The position numbers and the translations under genes were made by a program. Positions 26,501 through 34,435 of a stretch of DNA of 41,831 bases are shown piece after piece. How positions within the stretch are numbered: position 1 is the first letter of the stretch; every line of letters starts with the position of its first letter. The DNA comes from Bacteroidales bacterium (GTDB lineage: Bacteria > Bacteroidota > Bacteroidia > Bacteroidales > Paludibacteraceae): the NCBI GenBank assembly GCA_022784645.1, contig JALFZG010000088.1, forward strand, positions 1 to 41,831. The letters are read 5' to 3'. The notes below the pieces were generated by a model. That model did not search any database. It had not been told where the DNA came from and saw only the letters and a list, made by a program, of their open reading frames with translations.

Positions 26501-26783
26501 TCCTATGGCGAGCGAATGGTTCGATGGAAGTTGGCAATTGATGCGCGAAGATACAATACTTACGCTATCGCCTGATGGTACAGAGGTGCGCCAGCGAAGA
26601 ATGGATAGAGTGATGATTCGCGGTAATGAAGCTATTGTGCTTGACTATAAGTTCGGCTCGCCCAAACGCGAATATGCGGAGCAAGTACAAGCTTATATGG
26701 AGATTATGCGTGCGATGGGATATGCTGATGTACGTGGCTATTTATGGTATGGATTTACCAACAAATTGGAGGAAGTAAAATGA
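23586..26783 (+). CDS. UvrD/AddA-like helicase-nuclease
   Basis: 1065 aa, the superfamily 1A helicase with C-terminal nuclease of an AddAB/RecBCD-type enzyme acting on double-strand DNA ends. Motifs: Walker A KASAGTGKTF (Lys16), VTFTNKATAEMKERI (Ia), DEFQDTS (397-403, Walker B), GDTKQSIYRWR (III), MTIHTAKGLQAKNVF (V), LLYVACTRAEDNL (VI). The RecB-like nuclease domain at the C terminus shows FGNLCHAIME and the catalytic DYK (1020-1022), so both activities look intact. The start overlaps the DUF2130 stop, and the stop overlaps the ATG of the AddB-like gene. Confidence 0.92.
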   Translation: MNNPMYVTKASAGTGKTFTLAAHYIALLMSGVEHKQILAVTFTNKATAEMKERIIGYLQDIATMPESASVQGFLNKVKEVSRLRGLAELSTEQYQQRAKQLVKDILADFDNMHITTIDSFLQTLFSGLASALGIAAGYGIELDLDSVVSSATDQVLSEESSRDEDVRNAVVNCLKERLANEDKWDLRPSLIRMVKEVYKESVQVQGDQLIICGREHPEYAKDLMKYKASMLDYRKSKTFTTFNALFERIRPYQEQLKDCIGAKNYNAFFNRMNDIYLHGKGKFSPLGSTDLNRFQSLEKLKNLTAQDCTILYNAISEINENLPTIERLANKALVRTKYINDLMLAGYVVDKIQSNLRESNTILLAETAYKLMKSLKEYDAEFVLLKAGIRYHHIMLDEFQDTSTLQWSNFKLLIQEILSSGGTALIVGDTKQSIYRWRSGNYEIMNGLETDPELGSYYNNNALKMNFRSREEIVHFNLETFKAIIQNEPDESIRQMYDEGYSEGLLNAFYKSSNSGGFVRLCSFVKQNEEDDGKVNLLYDMFVQIEELLAAGYQKRDMMILIRSKKDGERIINVFDELKKDPLFPFLNKAGKIVSNTSFRLDASKAVNTIIAGLKWLLQKDEVAAFFLYTNYPDRYSSISKLSSRLPLTDLVEHITRIFLCDDNGQYVGPDIAYLNCFRDKIRSYIGSHGSDTKAFLQYYDDKMHKDTIPSADSDDIRIMTIHTAKGLQAKNVFIPFCDWKLEEKGKKNLLWCPTEDVLPDKDVMMPVEYKDDMVLAGYEEAHEIEKQKLRVDALNLLYVACTRAEDNLFISIPTSGKEVKSIEKASSVGNLLMAVHGKNMTCGKRVIPNKESAMQPVDKPLDFSHAELAFPADDYRYRSTDSLIEFRQSMEAREMLLSQKEIARGSDGKSEKEEEQTHSAEFGNLCHAIMEKIRMKADADRVVDAFHLRGQIPSMGVKKRIQSILDRMMSHPMASEWFDGSWQLMREDTILTLSPDGTEVRQRRMDRVMIRGNEAIVLDYKFGSPKREYAEQVQAYMEIMRAMGYADVRGYLWYGFTNKLEEVK

Positions 26784-29485
26784 AACCGTTTCTCTCAGAA
26801 CTCGCCCAATATCTGATTGATAAGGGTTGGAATCAAATAAAGAACTATACGCTCGTTTTTCCAATGCAGCGAGCAGGACTTTATATGCGCATGTATTTTT
26901 CAAAAGCGCTTCAGCGCGATGGGGTTCAGCATCCGGTTGTGCTTCCGCGTATGCTCACGATAGACCAACTCATCGAGGATCTCTCATCGTTTACACCTCA
27001 CGACGAATTGCGTGCAGTCTGCCGACTGCATCGAATCTATTGCACATACACGGGCAGCACCATGCCCCTGGATGCTTTCTATGGTTGGGGACGTCAACTC
27101 TTGCAGGATTTCAGCAATATCGAGTCAACGCTTGCGGATCCTGAGAAAGTGATCAGTAACCTTGCAGAAGCACAAGTGTTGGATAATGAACCATTGGACA
27201 ATGACCAACTCGAAGCATTGCAGCAACTCGTGAATCTTCCTTGCAACAACGAATCGATGCGGAAATATTTCATGGATTTATGGTCAAACCTGCCGAATAT
27301 TTATCGGGATTTTACACAGGAGCAGTCGGAAGCCCATCTTGGTACAAGAGGTGCTTGTTTGCGCGACATTCTTGACCATTGGGATATTACGCTTCAGCGG
27401 CTTGAAGATCGCACGTATATTTTTGTAGGGTTTCACTATCTGATGCCTGCAGAACAAGAGTTGATTGACCGCTTACGCAGTCTTGGAAAAGCAGAAATGA
27501 GGAATGATTCAGTTTCTGCTTTCGCGGCTGCAGGTGCAGATAAAGCCAATGATAGCGATAAGGATAGCTTTGATGTTCCCGAACGAGTTATTGATAGCGC
27601 TTCCGCCCCCATTACTGCTATTGCTACCACTTCAGCCAATGCGCAAGTGCAGTATGCTGGACAATGGTTGAGCGAGCATGTGCAGACGGGAAAACGTACT
27701 GCTGTTGTGATTACTGACGAGTCGATGCTGGAGTCGCTTCTTTACACCCTTCCAGCTAACCTCAAGGGGGTGAATATCACGAAAGGGTATCCCCTCAAGA
27801 GTACGCCCATTTATCCGTTAGTGTTACGTGCTTGCGAGGAGGTAGAGGATAAGCATCTTTCGTTGAGCGAATCCATTGATTACTTAATTGCTCAATTGGA
27901 AAAAGAATATCTTTCGCCGACTCAAGAAGAGTCAACTGAGCAACATCCCTCTGATGTGGAGCATACTTGGCAAGCCTTGCTGCAAGCGGAAGCTTATACG
28001 CAAGCCGTCATTCTGCTTCAGCGATTTGGACATATCATCAGTGAAGATGTGTTGCCCCAAGACTGTTCTCTCCATACGCTTCATGCGCTCATCCGTAGAG
28101 CAATGGATAGTGTCAACCTGCCTTTCCATGGCGAGCCCATTGAGGAAGTGCAGCTTATTGGAGTATTGGAAACACGTTTGCTCGATTTCGATAATCTGCT
28201 AATTTTGAATGTAGAAGAAGGAGTAGTACCTGGGGCTGGAAAAGATTTCAGTTTCATCCCATATGATATTCGAAGAGCCTATCATATTCAAACGCGTGAG
28301 GATGAAACGAAAGTGTATGCTTACAATTTCTTCCGATTGCTTCATCGTGCATCGGATATCACGCTGCTGTTTTCAGAAGCGAGTGGTGAGATGAATAAGA
28401 AGTCAATGTCTCGCTTCTTGATGCAGATGCTTGTTTCAGAAAGATATAAGGTGAAGAAAATGCGCATATCCGAACCTCTTGGACTTGATTCTGTAATCGT
28501 TAAAACGCCAGACAAGCAGTGGAAAGATGTGGCAAGGAATGGCGTATTAAAGCTTTCTCCTTCGGCTCTAAGTACGTATATAGAATGTCCTCGCCAGTTC
28601 TATCTGAAATATATTGAAGGAATCCACGAGCCGGAAGCAGATACGCTTCTCTTCTCGCCCAATCATTTTGGTTCACTCCTTCATAGTACGATTCAGCATG
28701 CGTATGACATTATCATTAAGGAAGCATCAAGCAATCTCATCACGAAAGACATGTTGCAGAGCCGTATTGAAGAAAATGCGTTTGCTCCTTTAAGTGCTGC
28801 GGCTCTGGAGGCTGCTTACATGAGCGAACAGGCGGACTACAATGAGCGTCATCAAAAGCATGCGATAGGTGAACAACTCTTCAACATGGCTGATCATGAA
28901 GCGGAGAATGAGGTAATCAAAGGAATGCTCTATCACGTGCTCCGATATGATTCAGAGCATATTGCCCCTTTCCGCATGCTTGGGCAAGAGCAGTCGTGCA
29001 GTAGAGAGTTGCATATCCCTAATATTCCTGAGATGATTCGTATTGCAGGTACCATCGACCGACTTGATGCGCATGCAAACGAGAAGATAATGAGGATTGT
29101 AGATTATAAATCGGGCGGTTTTTCGGATGATAAAATTAAAGATCGAACGATGGAGCAAATCTTTGCTGACCCTAAAGCAAGGTACATGCTACAAACCCTG
29201 ATATACTGCTGGTTGGCAGAAAAGTTACCCATTTCTGGCGGATATCATCTAAAACCTTATCTGCTCTTTACGCAGAAATGTTCGGCTGATGGAAGTATCC
29301 GTGTGAATGGTTCAGCGGTTACGGACTTTGCAAATAGCGTTAGTAATGACCTTGAACACTATCTAACGAACATGCTGAAAGCGATATATAATGATACTGC
29401 ATTTGAGCAATGCCCCGAAAAAGACTGTTCGGCATTCTGCCCCTATCACTCGCTCTGTAACCGAAAAGTCAAGGAGGAGTATTAG
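26780..29485 (+). CDS. AddB-like PD-(D/E)XK nuclease family protein
   Basis: 901 aa from the ATG at 26780 (MKPFLSELAQYL), which overlaps the AddA-like TGA as ATGA; an in-frame start at 26744 lies inside the upstream gene and is less likely. It is the partner subunit of the AddA-like enzyme. The N-terminal two thirds resemble an inactivated helicase-like fold, as in AddB. The nuclease domain (about 595-901) has SALSTYIECPRQFYLKY with C603, the catalytic DYK (775-777), and a C-terminal cysteine cluster (C878, C883, C887, C893) that with C603 would ligate the 4Fe-4S cluster typical of AddB. The gene ends at a bidirectional terminator. Confidence 0.88.
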   Translation: MKPFLSELAQYLIDKGWNQIKNYTLVFPMQRAGLYMRMYFSKALQRDGVQHPVVLPRMLTIDQLIEDLSSFTPHDELRAVCRLHRIYCTYTGSTMPLDAFYGWGRQLLQDFSNIESTLADPEKVISNLAEAQVLDNEPLDNDQLEALQQLVNLPCNNESMRKYFMDLWSNLPNIYRDFTQEQSEAHLGTRGACLRDILDHWDITLQRLEDRTYIFVGFHYLMPAEQELIDRLRSLGKAEMRNDSVSAFAAAGADKANDSDKDSFDVPERVIDSASAPITAIATTSANAQVQYAGQWLSEHVQTGKRTAVVITDESMLESLLYTLPANLKGVNITKGYPLKSTPIYPLVLRACEEVEDKHLSLSESIDYLIAQLEKEYLSPTQEESTEQHPSDVEHTWQALLQAEAYTQAVILLQRFGHIISEDVLPQDCSLHTLHALIRRAMDSVNLPFHGEPIEEVQLIGVLETRLLDFDNLLILNVEEGVVPGAGKDFSFIPYDIRRAYHIQTREDETKVYAYNFFRLLHRASDITLLFSEASGEMNKKSMSRFLMQMLVSERYKVKKMRISEPLGLDSVIVKTPDKQWKDVARNGVLKLSPSALSTYIECPRQFYLKYIEGIHEPEADTLLFSPNHFGSLLHSTIQHAYDIIIKEASSNLITKDMLQSRIEENAFAPLSAAALEAAYMSEQADYNERHQKHAIGEQLFNMADHEAENEVIKGMLYHVLRYDSEHIAPFRMLGQEQSCSRELHIPNIPEMIRIAGTIDRLDAHANEKIMRIVDYKSGGFSDDKIKDRTMEQIFADPKARYMLQTLIYCWLAEKLPISGGYHLKPYLLFTQKCSADGSIRVNGSAVTDFANSVSNDLEHYLTNMLKAIYNDTAFEQCPEKDCSAFCPYHSLCNRKVKEEY

Positions 29486-29532
29486 CCTAATGAACAACTA
29501 ATCATCTCATATCCCTTAATAATGTTGCATAC

Positions 29533-29562
29533 AAAAAGTCCCATCGCATGGTGGGACTTTTT
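29533..29562. terminator. bidirectional intrinsic terminator
   Basis: Stem AAAAAGTCCCA / TGGGACTTTTT around an 8-base loop, between the convergent AddB-like and EF-G-like genes; A and T tracts on either side make it work in both directions. Confidence 0.88.
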
Positions 29563-29592
29563 GAATATTTACGAATGAAAATCAAGCAATGA

Positions 29593-31752
29593 TTAGTCTT
29601 CTTCGGTTTGGCTGGCAGCGTATGCAGCAAGGAGCTTCTCCTGTACGTCCGATGGTACGAGCTGATACTCAGCAGGATGCATACGGAAACTTGCGCGACC
29701 ACCTGAGAGCGAAGATAGGGTAGTGCTATACGAACTCAACTCTGCCAAAGGCACCTTAGCCGACAGTTTCGAATAGCCGGTCTCAGAGTCCATACCCATA
29801 ATCAAACCACGGCGATTCTGAAGGTCGCTCATGATGTCTCCCATCAGGTCAGCAGGGGTATAAACCTCTACATCGTAGATTGGCTCAAGCACCTTCGGAC
29901 CTGCCTCTTTGAAGGCCTGCGAGAAGGCATTACGAGCTGCAAGACGGAATGACAACTCGTTGGAGTCAACCGGGTGCATCTTACCATCGTAAACAATCAC
30001 GCGTACGTCACGAGCATAACTACCGGTGAGCGGACCAGCCTCCATCTTATCCATCAACCCCTTGAGGATAGCGGGCATGAAGCGTGCGTCAATAGCACCA
30101 CCTACAACGGAGTTAACCATCACCAGTTTGCCGCCCCATTCGAGATCAACCTCTTGCGTGTCGCGCGGAGTGATGCGGTATTCTTGGTTGCCAAACTTAT
30201 AAATCTCCTGAGGTGCCTTGCCTTCAATATACGGCTCTACAATCAGGTGAACTTCACCAAACTGACCGCTACCACCTGACTGTTTCTTATGGCGATAGTC
30301 TGCACGAGCAGCCTTGGTGATTGTTTCGCGATACGGAATCTTCGGCTCTTCATATACCACCTGAATCTTCTCGTTGTTCTCCAAGCGCCACTTGAGTGTA
30401 CGGAGATGGAATTCACCCATACCGCTTACAATCGTCTGATGCAACTCACGCGACTGCTCTACGCGCCACGTAGGATCTTCCTCGCACTGACGGGTAAGAA
30501 TCTGCATCATCTTCTCGTTTTCTGACTGGTTGGCTGCCTTGATAGCGCGACGATAACGCGGACGCGGATACTTGATGCTGCCGAACTGAATGTCGGTATC
30601 TTTTGCATTGAGGGTATTGCCCGTACGCGTATCTTTGAGCTTAACGGTTGCACCAATGTCGCCAGCATGGAGTTCGTCAACCGGCGTACGGTTTGCACCT
30701 GCCACTGCAAAGAGGGTAGAGATGCGCTCCTTGCCGTTGCGCTCCATATTCTGCAAGTCGTCACCTGCTTTGAGCACGCCTTGCATCACCTTGAAATAGC
30801 TGACTTCGCCAATATGCGGCTCTACGGAAGTCTTGAATACGTAGATGGAAGTAGGTGCATTGTCAGAATAAGGAATCTCATGACCATCAAGCGATTTGGG
30901 GGCAGGAAGAGCATCAACAGCCGGAGCGATATTGCCGAGGAACTCCATCAGTCGGCGTACTCCCATGTCCTTACCAGCGCATACGCAGAAGATAGGATAT
31001 ACATCGCGGAGAACCATACCAGCACGAATACCAGCGCGCATCTCATCCTCCGAGAGTTCGCCCTGCTCGAAGTACTTATCCATCAATGTCTCATCGTTTT
31101 CAGCAGCTGCCTCTACGAGCGCATTGTGGAGCTCATCTGCCTTTGCTGCTTCCGATGCGGGGATTTCCTTAATCTCTGGAGTTCCCCCATTGGGACCCCA
31201 TACATACATCTTCATTTTCAGTACATCAACAATAGCATTGAAGCCAGCCCCACATGCTACCGGATACTGAATCTGAACGGCTTTAGTTCCGTAAATCGAC
31301 TTGATCTCATCTACAGTGCGGTCATAATCTGCCTCCTGATGATCCAACTTGTTGATAAGGAAAATCACGGGTTTCTTGGTTTTTTCCGTATAACGGAAAT
31401 TGGTTTGCGTGCCAACCTCTACACCATTCTGTGCGCTTACGAGCAAGAGGGCTGTGTCGGTTACGTTGAGCGAAGTGATAACGCCGCCTACGAAATCGTC
31501 AGAACCCGGGCAGTCGATAATGTTGAGCTTCTTGCCCAACCATTCGATGTTAACTACGGTAGGGAATACCGAATAGCCGTACTCTTTTTCCACGGGGAAA
31601 TAGTCACTTACGGTGTTACCCTGTTCTACGGTTCCGCGGCGTTGTATGACGCCAGACTCAAAAAGCATCGACTCAATCAAGGTTGTTTTACCCGATCCCG
31701 ATGCACCCAAAAGGGAGATGTTTTTAATCTCCGATGATTGATAGGTTTTCAT
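29593..31752 (-). CDS. elongation factor G paralog (EF-G2-like) with altered GTPase motifs
   Basis: 719 aa with full EF-G architecture (G domain, II, III, IV about 480-600, V). The G1 loop is GASGSGKTT (16-24), NKLD (134-137) gives G4, and domain IV and V motifs are present (SGGSGQFGEV, then GYSKLSAKVPLAEL). Two catalytic positions differ from canonical EF-G: the G3 motif is DCPGS (80-84) with Ser where the catalytic His of DxPGH should be, and switch I reads EYGYS (57-61) instead of ERGIT, losing the Mg-coordinating Thr. A Bacteroides EF-G paralog lacking GTPase activity and needed for gut colonisation has been reported; this protein fits that type. Its promoter is at 31835-31805. Confidence 0.9.
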   Translation of the reverse strand: MKTYQSSEIKNISLLGASGSGKTTLIESMLFESGVIQRRGTVEQGNTVSDYFPVEKEYGYSVFPTVVNIEWLGKKLNIIDCPGSDDFVGGVITSLNVTDTALLLVSAQNGVEVGTQTNFRYTEKTKKPVIFLINKLDHQEADYDRTVDEIKSIYGTKAVQIQYPVACGAGFNAIVDVLKMKMYVWGPNGGTPEIKEIPASEAAKADELHNALVEAAAENDETLMDKYFEQGELSEDEMRAGIRAGMVLRDVYPIFCVCAGKDMGVRRLMEFLGNIAPAVDALPAPKSLDGHEIPYSDNAPTSIYVFKTSVEPHIGEVSYFKVMQGVLKAGDDLQNMERNGKERISTLFAVAGANRTPVDELHAGDIGATVKLKDTRTGNTLNAKDTDIQFGSIKYPRPRYRRAIKAANQSENEKMMQILTRQCEEDPTWRVEQSRELHQTIVSGMGEFHLRTLKWRLENNEKIQVVYEEPKIPYRETITKAARADYRHKKQSGGSGQFGEVHLIVEPYIEGKAPQEIYKFGNQEYRITPRDTQEVDLEWGGKLVMVNSVVGGAIDARFMPAILKGLMDKMEAGPLTGSYARDVRVIVYDGKMHPVDSNELSFRLAARNAFSQAFKEAGPKVLEPIYDVEVYTPADLMGDIMSDLQNRRGLIMGMDSETGYSKLSAKVPLAELSSYSTTLSSLSGGRASFRMHPAEYQLVPSDVQEKLLAAYAASQTEED

Positions 31753-31804
31753 GGATGTATTGTTATTTGTTTATACTGATTTTCTATGTAAGGAAAAACC
31801 GCGG

Positions 31805-31835
31805 CAAAGTTACAAAAAAAAATCCGAATACGCAA
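31805..31835 (-). promoter_or_regulatory. promoter of the EF-G2-like gene
   Basis: Minus-strand TTG (31835-31833), 20 bases, TAACTTTG (31812-31805), 52 bases before the ATG. Confidence 0.65.
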
Positions 31836-31860
31836 TAGTAAATAGTATGTTTTTAAACAT

Positions 31861-31886
31861 AAAAATGACCTTTTGGGGCCATTTTT
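31861..31886 (-). terminator. intrinsic terminator of the coaE operon
   Basis: In minus-strand RNA, AAAAATGGCC pairs fully with GGUCAUUUUU (one G-U pair) and is followed by U-rich sequence. On the plus strand the same position would be an A-C mismatch, so it favours the minus transcript. Confidence 0.8.
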
Positions 31887-31921
31887 TGTAATTATTGTAA
31901 GTTTATGCGTTTTTTTTATAA

Positions 31922-32539
31922 TTATAAACCGATTTTATGCAGTAAATCGATTGCCAATTGCTCGGGCGTTAGGTCACCGTTGTTGTTCAATATTATATTC
32001 GCGCGCGCGCTCGTGTGCGCGTTATGTACAGTATGCTCGTTGGGTGCAATGCGCGCTCTATCGTATTCTTTGGTTTGCGAGGCTATCCTGCGCTCCACCT
32101 GCTCTCGGCTGGCATTGTCTCGCGCCATGGTGCGCGCTATCCTTATCTCCATCGGGGCCGTAATCTCCACAATCGTATCGCACAATTCCGCCAGACCGCT
32201 CTCCCAGAGGATAGCGCACTCTACGAAGCAGGTTCTTGATTGCTTTAGTGCCCAGTGCTTCACATCAAAGCATACGGCCGGATGTACCACCTTATTCAGT
32301 TTATCGAGTAAGTCGCTGTCAGCAAACACTTGCTGAGCCACAACATCGGTTCGATACCGGTCGCCATCAAACACATCTGACCCAAAGAGATACTCAATCT
32401 GACTCCTTACTGCTTTGTTCTCTACAATAATGCGCTTGGCTTCTGAGTCGGTGTCATAAATCGGATAACCGAGCGCACGAAGTGCCCGAGAGATGGCGGA
32501 TTTGCCGCTGCCTATGCCTCCTGTTATGCCTACTAACAT
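31922..32539 (-). CDS. coaE: dephospho-CoA kinase
   Basis: 205 aa, normal length. It phosphorylates dephospho-CoA at the 3' ribose hydroxyl, the last step of coenzyme A synthesis, in the cytosol. The P-loop GITGGIGSGKS (4-14), the substrate-binding YDTDSEAKRII (about 28-38) and a lid region with RIASQTKEYDRA support the call. It follows the methyltransferase by 16 bases and ends just before a terminator. The 3' half contains an alternating CG run (near 31999-32018) unlike its neighbours, but the reading frame is intact. Confidence 0.94.
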   Translation of the reverse strand: MLVGITGGIGSGKSAISRALRALGYPIYDTDSEAKRIIVENKAVRSQIEYLFGSDVFDGDRYRTDVVAQQVFADSDLLDKLNKVVHPAVCFDVKHWALKQSRTCFVECAILWESGLAELCDTIVEITAPMEIRIARTMARDNASREQVERRIASQTKEYDRARIAPNEHTVHNAHTSARANIILNNNGDLTPEQLAIDLLHKIGL

Positions 32540-32555
32540 ATTCTGAATGGGTTGA

Positions 32556-33728
32556 TTATTTGATTCTATCTGCCAAAAAGAGTGTCGCTTTGTCTGTTAC
32601 TCGTGCACCTATGATATATTGTTCGCCCCCATCGCGAAGTTTGAGTTTCTTGCGTATGTCCTCGGGTTTGAGTGGGTAGTTGCGCGTGAGGATATTGGCT
32701 TGCTGTCCGATGAGTAGCTTCTGCATCGACTTATCCACTATCGCCCGAATCTGCCATATCCTTCCGGGAAACGCCTCTTCCAACGAATGACTATGATAGA
32801 GATGGGTGTTGATTCCCATTTTTCTAAGCCCATAACGCTCGCTCATCAGTCGGAAAGCACCGGCTTTTAAGATGGCGGCATTGGGTTCGTAAAGGTAGCC
32901 TTCTAAGGATTCAGATGGGGAGAGATAATGAGCAACCGCAGTAGCTTCTTCTGCTTCCGTAAACGAGAATGATTCGGTTGTTTCGCGAGCAATATTGATA
33001 GCCGTAATAGCATGATTATCAGTTTGTTCTTTCTCTTTGTCAATGAGAATGAGCAACTCTTTGACTTCGTTCCTTACGGCTATGACATACACCTCTGCAA
33101 CTGCTGGAAGTTGACGTAAGGCTTCGCTGATATCGAGCATCGGAGAGAGCTTGATCAGCAGTCGTTTGCAATGGGGAAGTAGCGTGGGGAGCAGCGCGCG
33201 CAGGTCGGGGGTGCAATCTTCGAGCTTGAACACCTTGCCACCGTGTTCGTTTCTTCGGGCAGGGTCGATAAACGCCACATCTACATCTGGCATGGTTTCT
33301 GCAAACGATTCCGCCGAACAGTGGTGCACTTGTATCGGTCGCTTCACCAAGCGGAAATTCTGCTCGGCCATGGTGCATAGATTCTCCTGCAATTCTACAT
33401 AATGCCATGCCTCCGCATGTTCGCTTAGATAAAAAGAATCAACGCCAGCACCTCCCGTGAGGTCAACTCCTATGCGGTAATCATCGCCCAATATTTGACG
33501 TTTGATAAGAGCTGTTTCCTCGCTGGAGCATTGCTCCATGCTCAGTTTTTTCGGCCATATCCACCCCTCAACGGAAGCCAATTCAGGTACCTTCTGTACA
33601 GCCTTTTGCCAACCCGCAATCTGCATAAGCGCAAAGGCAGCATCAACCTCAGGATACTGCCTTACGCGGAGAGCCAAATCGGCCACATCCTCTGCTTTAT
33701 GAAGCGCTATAAACTCGTTGGTAGTCAA
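32556..33728 (-). CDS. class I SAM-dependent methyltransferase with THUMP-like domain
   Basis: 390 aa. The SAM-binding motif DLTGGAGVD (89-97), acidic E112 at the end of the second strand, and FIDPARR (153-159) place it in the Rossmann methyltransferase family that carries a C-terminal THUMP-like domain (about 285-390) in Bacteroidota. DPAR at the catalytic position resembles DPPY-type motifs used on exocyclic amines, so RNA is a likely substrate, but neither target nor base is known. Sits between a lipoprotein gene (12-base gap) and coaE (16-base gap) in one transcript. Confidence 0.85.
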   Translation of the reverse strand: MTTNEFIALHKAEDVADLALRVRQYPEVDAAFALMQIAGWQKAVQKVPELASVEGWIWPKKLSMEQCSSEETALIKRQILGDDYRIGVDLTGGAGVDSFYLSEHAEAWHYVELQENLCTMAEQNFRLVKRPIQVHHCSAESFAETMPDVDVAFIDPARRNEHGGKVFKLEDCTPDLRALLPTLLPHCKRLLIKLSPMLDISEALRQLPAVAEVYVIAVRNEVKELLILIDKEKEQTDNHAITAINIARETTESFSFTEAEEATAVAHYLSPSESLEGYLYEPNAAILKAGAFRLMSERYGLRKMGINTHLYHSHSLEEAFPGRIWQIRAIVDKSMQKLLIGQQANILTRNYPLKPEDIRKKLKLRDGGEQYIIGARVTDKATLFLADRIK

Positions 33729-33740
33729 TGGATAACGACT

Positions 33741-34220
33741 TTACCACATCATGATCATGCGGAAGTGCATTGCCTCCGGAACAAACGAGGTGTCAAGCTC
33801 GTAATCGAAGTCAGATGCCAGGTAGAAAATCGTTACGCTTCCTACTGCATATTCAGCATATACATGCTCCTGATAGAAGCCCCATTGCGTTTCGTTGTCA
33901 ACCGTATAGGGATACTCCACGTAGTTCGTGTAGGGGAGCTCTACCTGGCTCTTATTGCTCGTACCGGTATTGTATTCGCGGTAAACTTTGATGATGCCGT
34001 TGTCGTAAATATCATTCGTCAGTTCCGGAATAGATACCACCCCGTAGAAATAGTTGTTGTTGTCTTGATTCGAATACGACCATTCGTTTTGATTGATCTG
34101 AATGTCAATGATTTTGCTGTTAACGAGTCCGTCTCTGCCGGGTTCGCCTTGTGGACCCTCGCAAGAAGCAAAGCCCAATGCCAATGCAGCTACAGCAAGA
34201 ATGTAAAGAATTTTTCGCAT
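33741..34220 (-). CDS. small lipoprotein with collagen-like start
   Basis: 159 aa. An N-terminal signal peptide ends in GFASC, with Cys20 as lipidation site. The mature protein begins with a Gly-X-Y stretch (GPQGEPGRDG), a common linker in Bacteroidota lipoproteins, then a beta-rich domain (about 35-159) with many Tyr and Asn that I do not recognise. There is no acidic LES surface-export signal right after the cysteine, so inner-leaflet outer-membrane location is more likely. First gene of the lipoprotein-methyltransferase-coaE transcript. Function unknown. Confidence 0.75.
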   Translation of the reverse strand: MRKILYILAVAALALGFASCEGPQGEPGRDGLVNSKIIDIQINQNEWSYSNQDNNNYFYGVVSIPELTNDIYDNGIIKVYREYNTGTSNKSQVELPYTNYVEYPYTVDNETQWGFYQEHVYAEYAVGSVTIFYLASDFDYELDTSFVPEAMHFRMIMMW

Positions 34221-34287
34221 ACGTAAGATTTTTATGGTTCAAACAATTAGTTTTTTACAATTATATGCATTATTGCAATTAACGCTG

Positions 34288-34318
34288 CAAAGGTAGCGCT
34301 TTTTTTTGACATAAGCAA
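34288..34318 (-). promoter_or_regulatory. promoter of the lipoprotein-coaE operon
   Basis: Minus-strand TTG (34318-34316), 20 bases, TACCTTTG (34295-34288). Confidence 0.68.
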
Positions 34319-34320
34319 TA

Positions 34321-34370
34321 TTTGGGCGTTTTTTTTCTGAAAAAATACCCAAAGATGCCGCTTTGCGGCA
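34321..34370. promoter_or_regulatory. two palindromes between divergent promoters
   Basis: TTTGGG (34321-34326) pairs with CCCAAA (34348-34353), with a T tract and A tract nested inside; it is followed by TGCCGC-TTT-GCGGCA (34356-34370). They lie between the lipoprotein and glucosaminidase promoters and could bind a shared regulator; no protein is implicated. Confidence 0.35.
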
Positions 34371-34386
34371 ATTATTGCGTTTTTTG

Positions 34387-34418
34387 TTTGCCAATCTCAG
34401 CATTTTTTGCTACCTTTG
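34387..34418 (+). promoter_or_regulatory. promoter of the glucosaminidase-mutS2 operon
   Basis: TTTG (34387-34390), 20 bases, TACCTTTG (34411-34418), 17 bases before the ATG at 34436. This placement rules out the longer upstream frame. Confidence 0.72.
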
Positions 34419-34435
34419 CAGAAAATTTTTGCATA

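Noticed and set aside
26744..26779. Upstream start for the AddB-like gene
   Set aside because: It lies within the AddA-like gene; the ATGA overlap at 26780 is the natural coupled start.
30667..31737. 356-aa open frame on the plus strand
   Set aside because: It lies entirely antisense to the EF-G-like gene, which has clear family motifs, a promoter and a terminator; the antisense frame has no recognisable motif.
31995..32020. Alternating CG run as a Z-DNA or regulatory element
   Set aside because: It lies inside intact coaE coding sequence and is explained by codon choice; nothing else supports a separate function.
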